Assembly (NCBI GenBank): GCA_012960055.1
Contig: DUCA01000040.1
Coordinates: 1-6,855, forward strand
Direction of reading: 5' to 3'
DNA from: Cycloclasticus sp.
Lineage (GTDB): Bacteria; Pseudomonadota; Gammaproteobacteria; Methylococcales; Cycloclasticaceae
Length of the DNA stretch: 6,855 bases
Part shown: in pieces, positions 5,388 to 6,855 of the stretch
Numbering within the stretch: position 1 is the first letter of the stretch
Layout: each line of letters starts with the position of its first letter
The notes under the pieces: model-generated
What the model was told of the DNA's origin: nothing
What the model saw: the letters and a program-made list of their open reading frames with translations, nothing else
Database searches by the model: none
Made by a program: the position numbers and the translations under genes

Positions 5388-6137
5388 TTATTTGTTACTT
5401 GAGCATGTAGGGCAGCGCGGATTCCGAGGCAACTGCATGCTTTGCCATTCCATCGATAGGCCGTCGAGCAATAAAACGCGCCCCTGTAGTGATTCGCCAG
5501 CACCCGTGAGAACTTTGATGGTTTCCAATGCTTGCATACTACCGATAATGCCGGTGATGGGTGCGATAACGCCATTTTCCGAACAAGTTTGAGTCACCGC
5601 GCCGTCACGTGGATACAGGCAGTTGTAACAAGGGCATTTTTCGTCACGTGAATCGAAGACTGAGATTTGTCCCTCAAAACGAATCGCAGCGCCGGATACC
5701 AACGGGGTTTTCGCTGATACGCAGGCGTCATTAATGGCGAAGCGGGTTTCAAAGTTATCGCAGCAATCAACCACGATATCGGCCAGTTTGACTTGTTCTA
5801 ATAAATCGTCGCCTTCTAACTTTTCATTGATGGCGGTTATTTCAATCAGTGGGTTGATGCCTTCAAAGGTTTGCTTCGCGGATTCAACTTTAGATAGGCC
5901 AATGTTGTTGGTGGTGTGGGCAATTTGGCGTTGTAGGTTTGAAAGGTCCACCTCATCAAAATCGCTAATAACCAGATGCCCAATACCTGCCGCAGCAAGG
6001 TAAAGCCCAACCGGGCTGCCTAGGCCGCCCATACCTATAATAAGGGCACGTGAGTTGAGTAATGCTTCTTGCCCTTCAAAATCGATGGAAGGCAACATGA
6101 TTTGGCGGCTGTATCTCAAGAGTTGTTCGTCGTTCAT
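5388..6137 (-). CDS. moeB: MoeB/ThiF-family E1-like adenylyltransferase, probably molybdopterin-synthase adenylyltransferase
   Basis: This 249-residue protein has MoeB length and no rhodanese extension. It starts MNDEQLLRYSRQIMLPSIDF, the family's N-terminal RYxRQ signature. The nucleotide-binding GMGGLG is at 35-40, followed by DFDEVDLSNLQRQ (59-71) and the catalytic-region Asp127 (CCDNF). Zinc is probably held by Cys170, Cys173, Cys242 and Cys245 (CYNC and CPTC). Cys185 (TQTCSENGV) lies where the family's sulfur-transfer cysteine is found. By family knowledge the enzyme adenylates the C-terminal Gly-Gly of MoaD, or of ThiS in ThiF, to prepare sulfur transfer for molybdopterin or thiazole synthesis. 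The sequence SGAAIRFEGQISVF favours MoeB, but a dual or ThiF role cannot be excluded. It is divergent from groES; no obvious promoter or strong ribosome site precedes the ATG at 6137. Confidence 0.9.
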   Translation of the reverse strand: MNDEQLLRYSRQIMLPSIDFEGQEALLNSRALIIGMGGLGSPVGLYLAAAGIGHLVISDFDEVDLSNLQRQIAHTTNNIGLSKVESAKQTFEGINPLIEITAINEKLEGDDLLEQVKLADIVVDCCDNFETRFAINDACVSAKTPLVSGAAIRFEGQISVFDSRDEKCPCYNCLYPRDGAVTQTCSENGVIAPITGIIGSMQALETIKVLTGAGESLQGRVLLLDGLSMEWQSMQLPRNPRCPTCSSNK

Positions 6138-6195
6138 GATGGCTTCTAAGGCGATTTATAGAGTGATTATGGTAACCGAGTTTGGTAGGCGATGC

Positions 6196-6223
6196 TTGAC
6201 ACAAAGCCATCTGTCGCTATTAT
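6196..6223 (+). promoter_or_regulatory. Sigma70-type promoter of groESL
   Basis: A perfect -35 TTGACA (6196-6201) and a -10 TATTAT (6218-6223, five of six consensus bases) are spaced by 16 bp. The -10 meets the first base of the CIRCE operator, so HrcA bound there would block RNA polymerase. No CCCCAT-type -10 of the heat-shock sigma32 consensus is visible at this site. Transcription should start near 6230, leaving a leader of about 135 nt before groES. Confidence 0.85.
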
Positions 6224-6249
6224 TAGCACTCCCTTAGTATGAGTGCTAA
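6223..6249. promoter_or_regulatory. CIRCE operator (HrcA-binding inverted repeat)
   Basis: TTAGCACTC - N9 - GAGTGCTAA is an exact match to the CIRCE consensus, both 9-bp arms intact with a 9-bp spacer. CIRCE is bound by the repressor HrcA, which is folded with help from GroEL and releases the operator when GroEL is titrated by heat-damaged protein. Its place over the -10 and start of the groESL promoter is the expected one. The genome should therefore encode HrcA, which is not in this window. Confidence 0.97.
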
Positions 6250-6365
6250 TTTTTAGAAGAGCTAAGCGATATGTTTTTTTAGATAGGGGGTTGATTTAAA
6301 TGTTCACCGCCCCATATCTGAATGGTAATTTAATTAAACTGTAATAAAAAATAGGAGATTTATAC
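6250..6365 (+). other. groESL 5' leader with possible stem-loop
   Basis: This gene-free stretch lies between CIRCE and the groES start. AGATA-G-GGGG (6281-6290) can pair with CCCC-A-TATCT (6310-6319) around a 19-nt AT-rich loop: nine pairs with one internal mismatch. The rest is AT-rich, and the leader ends with the groES Shine-Dalgarno AGGAGA (6353-6358), seven bases before the ATG. No other signal is seen. Confidence 0.4.
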
Positions 6366-6653
6366 ATGAGTTTACGTCCATTAAATGACCGCGTGATTAT
6401 CAAACGCGTTGAAGAAGAAGCAGTAAGTGCCGGCGGTATCGTACTTCCAGATTCTGCAAAAGAAAAACCAAGCCAAGGCGAAGTGATTGCTGTAGGTACT
6501 GGCGCAACGAACAGCAAAGGCGAGCTTCAAGCCATGTCTGTGAAAGTTGGCGACACAGTATTGTTTGGCAAATACTCTGGCACTGAAGTTGAAGTGGACG
6601 GTGACGAGTTATTGGTGATGCGTGAAGACGACATCATTGCGGTTGTTGAATAA
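6366..6653 (+). CDS. groES: Co-chaperonin GroES (Hsp10)
   Basis: This is a complete 95-residue GroES. The N-terminus MSLRPLNDRVIIKR is diagnostic. The mobile loop that docks on GroEL spans about residues 17-32 and contains the GGIVL docking segment (23-27). The roof-loop area and the C-terminal strand (ELLVMREDDIIAVVE) are intact. Seven GroES subunits form the lid of the GroEL folding chamber in the cytoplasm. The start is supported by a canonical Shine-Dalgarno AGGAGA seven bases upstream. It is the first gene of the groESL operon, controlled by the promoter and CIRCE element upstream, and it is divergent from moeB. Confidence 0.99.
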   Translation: MSLRPLNDRVIIKRVEEEAVSAGGIVLPDSAKEKPSQGEVIAVGTGATNSKGELQAMSVKVGDTVLFGKYSGTEVEVDGDELLVMREDDIIAVVE

Positions 6654-6664
6654 AGCTGAATTAG

Positions 6665-6686
6665 ATGGATGCGGTTTTGCATCCAT
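6665..6686 (+). repeat. Intercistronic hairpin 1 between groES and groEL
   Basis: ATGGATGC (6665-6672) and GCATCCAT (6679-6686) form a perfect 8-bp stem around the loop GGTTTT, extendable by a G-U and an A-U pair. It starts 11 nt after the groES stop codon. It is followed by only three T, so it is a weak terminator at most; mRNA stabilisation or processing is as plausible. Confidence 0.6.
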
Positions 6687-6697
6687 TTCAATGAAAC

Positions 6698-6716
6698 TTA
6701 TGGTCTGTGACCATAA
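6698..6716 (+). repeat. Intercistronic hairpin 2 between groES and groEL
   Basis: TTATGGTC - TGT - GACCATAA is a perfect 8-bp inverted repeat with a 3-nt loop, 11 nt after hairpin 1 and ending 27 nt before the groEL ATG. No T-run follows. It could be an RNA hairpin or a protein-binding dyad. Confidence 0.6.
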
Positions 6717-6743
6717 CTAAGTATTTAGATAAGGAAAAGAAAC

Positions 6744-6855
6744 ATGGCAAAGCAAGTAAAATTTGGAGATGACGCACGTAGCTTAATGGTTGAAGGTGTA
6801 AACATTCTAGCGAAAGCAGTTAAAGTAACCTTGGGCCCTAAAGGCCGTAACGTTG
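6744..6855 (+). CDS. groEL: Chaperonin GroEL (Hsp60), first 37 codons only
   Basis: The frame from the ATG at 6744 runs to the right edge, giving 37 complete codons of a protein usually about 545 residues long. It begins MAKQVKFGDDARSLMVEGVN and continues through AVKVTLGPKGRNV. The latter contains the conserved TLGPKGRNV nucleotide-binding segment of the equatorial domain. The start is supported by a Shine-Dalgarno-like AAGGAA about eight bases upstream. GroEL is the double-ring ATP-dependent folding chamber that works with GroES. It is cotranscribed with groES across a 90-nt gap carrying two hairpins. Truncation is due to the window edge. Confidence 0.98.
   Translation, partial: MAKQVKFGDDARSLMVEGVNILAKAVKVTLGPKGRNV

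Noticed and set aside
5388..6137. Thiamine locus formed by ThiF-like protein together with thiO
   Set aside because: The two genes are over 4.6 kb apart with the pqq operon between them, there is no thiS, thiG or thiE, and the E1 protein looks more like MoeB.
6190..6225. Sigma32 heat-shock promoter for groESL
   Set aside because: CTTGACA resembles the sigma32 -35, but no CCCCAT-type -10 follows; the sigma70 reading with CIRCE fits better.

Overview
The window most likely comes from a gammaproteobacterium of moderate GC content. The evidence is the pqqABCDE gene order, a MoeB close to the enterobacterial type, and typical proteobacterial GroES/GroEL sequences. No rRNA or other marker fixes the genus. 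A marine heterotroph would fit but is only a guess. There are no mobile elements, tRNAs or CRISPR arrays, and coding density is high.

Layout from left to right. (1) Positions 1-746, minus strand: the N-terminal 248 residues of a ThiO-like FAD-dependent glycine/D-amino-acid oxidase, running off the left edge. (2) 822-1766, plus strand: a complete proline iminopeptidase (S33 alpha/beta hydrolase), divergent from thiO. (3) 4908 down to 1763, minus strand: a complete pyrroloquinoline quinone (PQQ) operon, pqqA-pqqB-pqqC-pqqD-pqqE. It includes the 24-codon precursor peptide gene pqqA at 4834-4908, which is shorter than usual ORF cut-offs. (4) 5047-5274, minus strand: a 75-residue protein of unknown function with its own well-formed promoter. 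(5) 5388-6137, minus strand: a MoeB/ThiF-family E1-like adenylyltransferase. (6) From 6366, plus strand: groES and the first 37 codons of groEL, behind a sigma70-type promoter that overlaps a perfect CIRCE (HrcA) operator.

How the genes work together: PqqA supplies the Glu and Tyr that become PQQ. PqqD binds PqqA and presents it to the radical SAM enzyme PqqE, which cross-links Glu to Tyr. PqqB acts on the later intermediate and PqqC performs the final ring closure and oxidation. The operon's control layout is readable: pqqA has a strong promoter and the only strong Shine-Dalgarno in the operon. A rho-independent terminator/attenuator follows it. The downstream enzyme genes have weak ribosome sites and overlapping or near-touching junctions (2-nt gap, 4-nt overlap, 26-nt overlap). 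This suits a substrate peptide made in large excess over its enzymes. No pqqF/pqqG-type M16 protease and no PQQ-dependent dehydrogenase lie in the window.

I see no convincing entirely new system here. The best candidates for something undescribed are the orphan 75-residue protein beside pqqA, with a 12-bp inverted repeat over its -35 region, and the two hairpins between groES and groEL.
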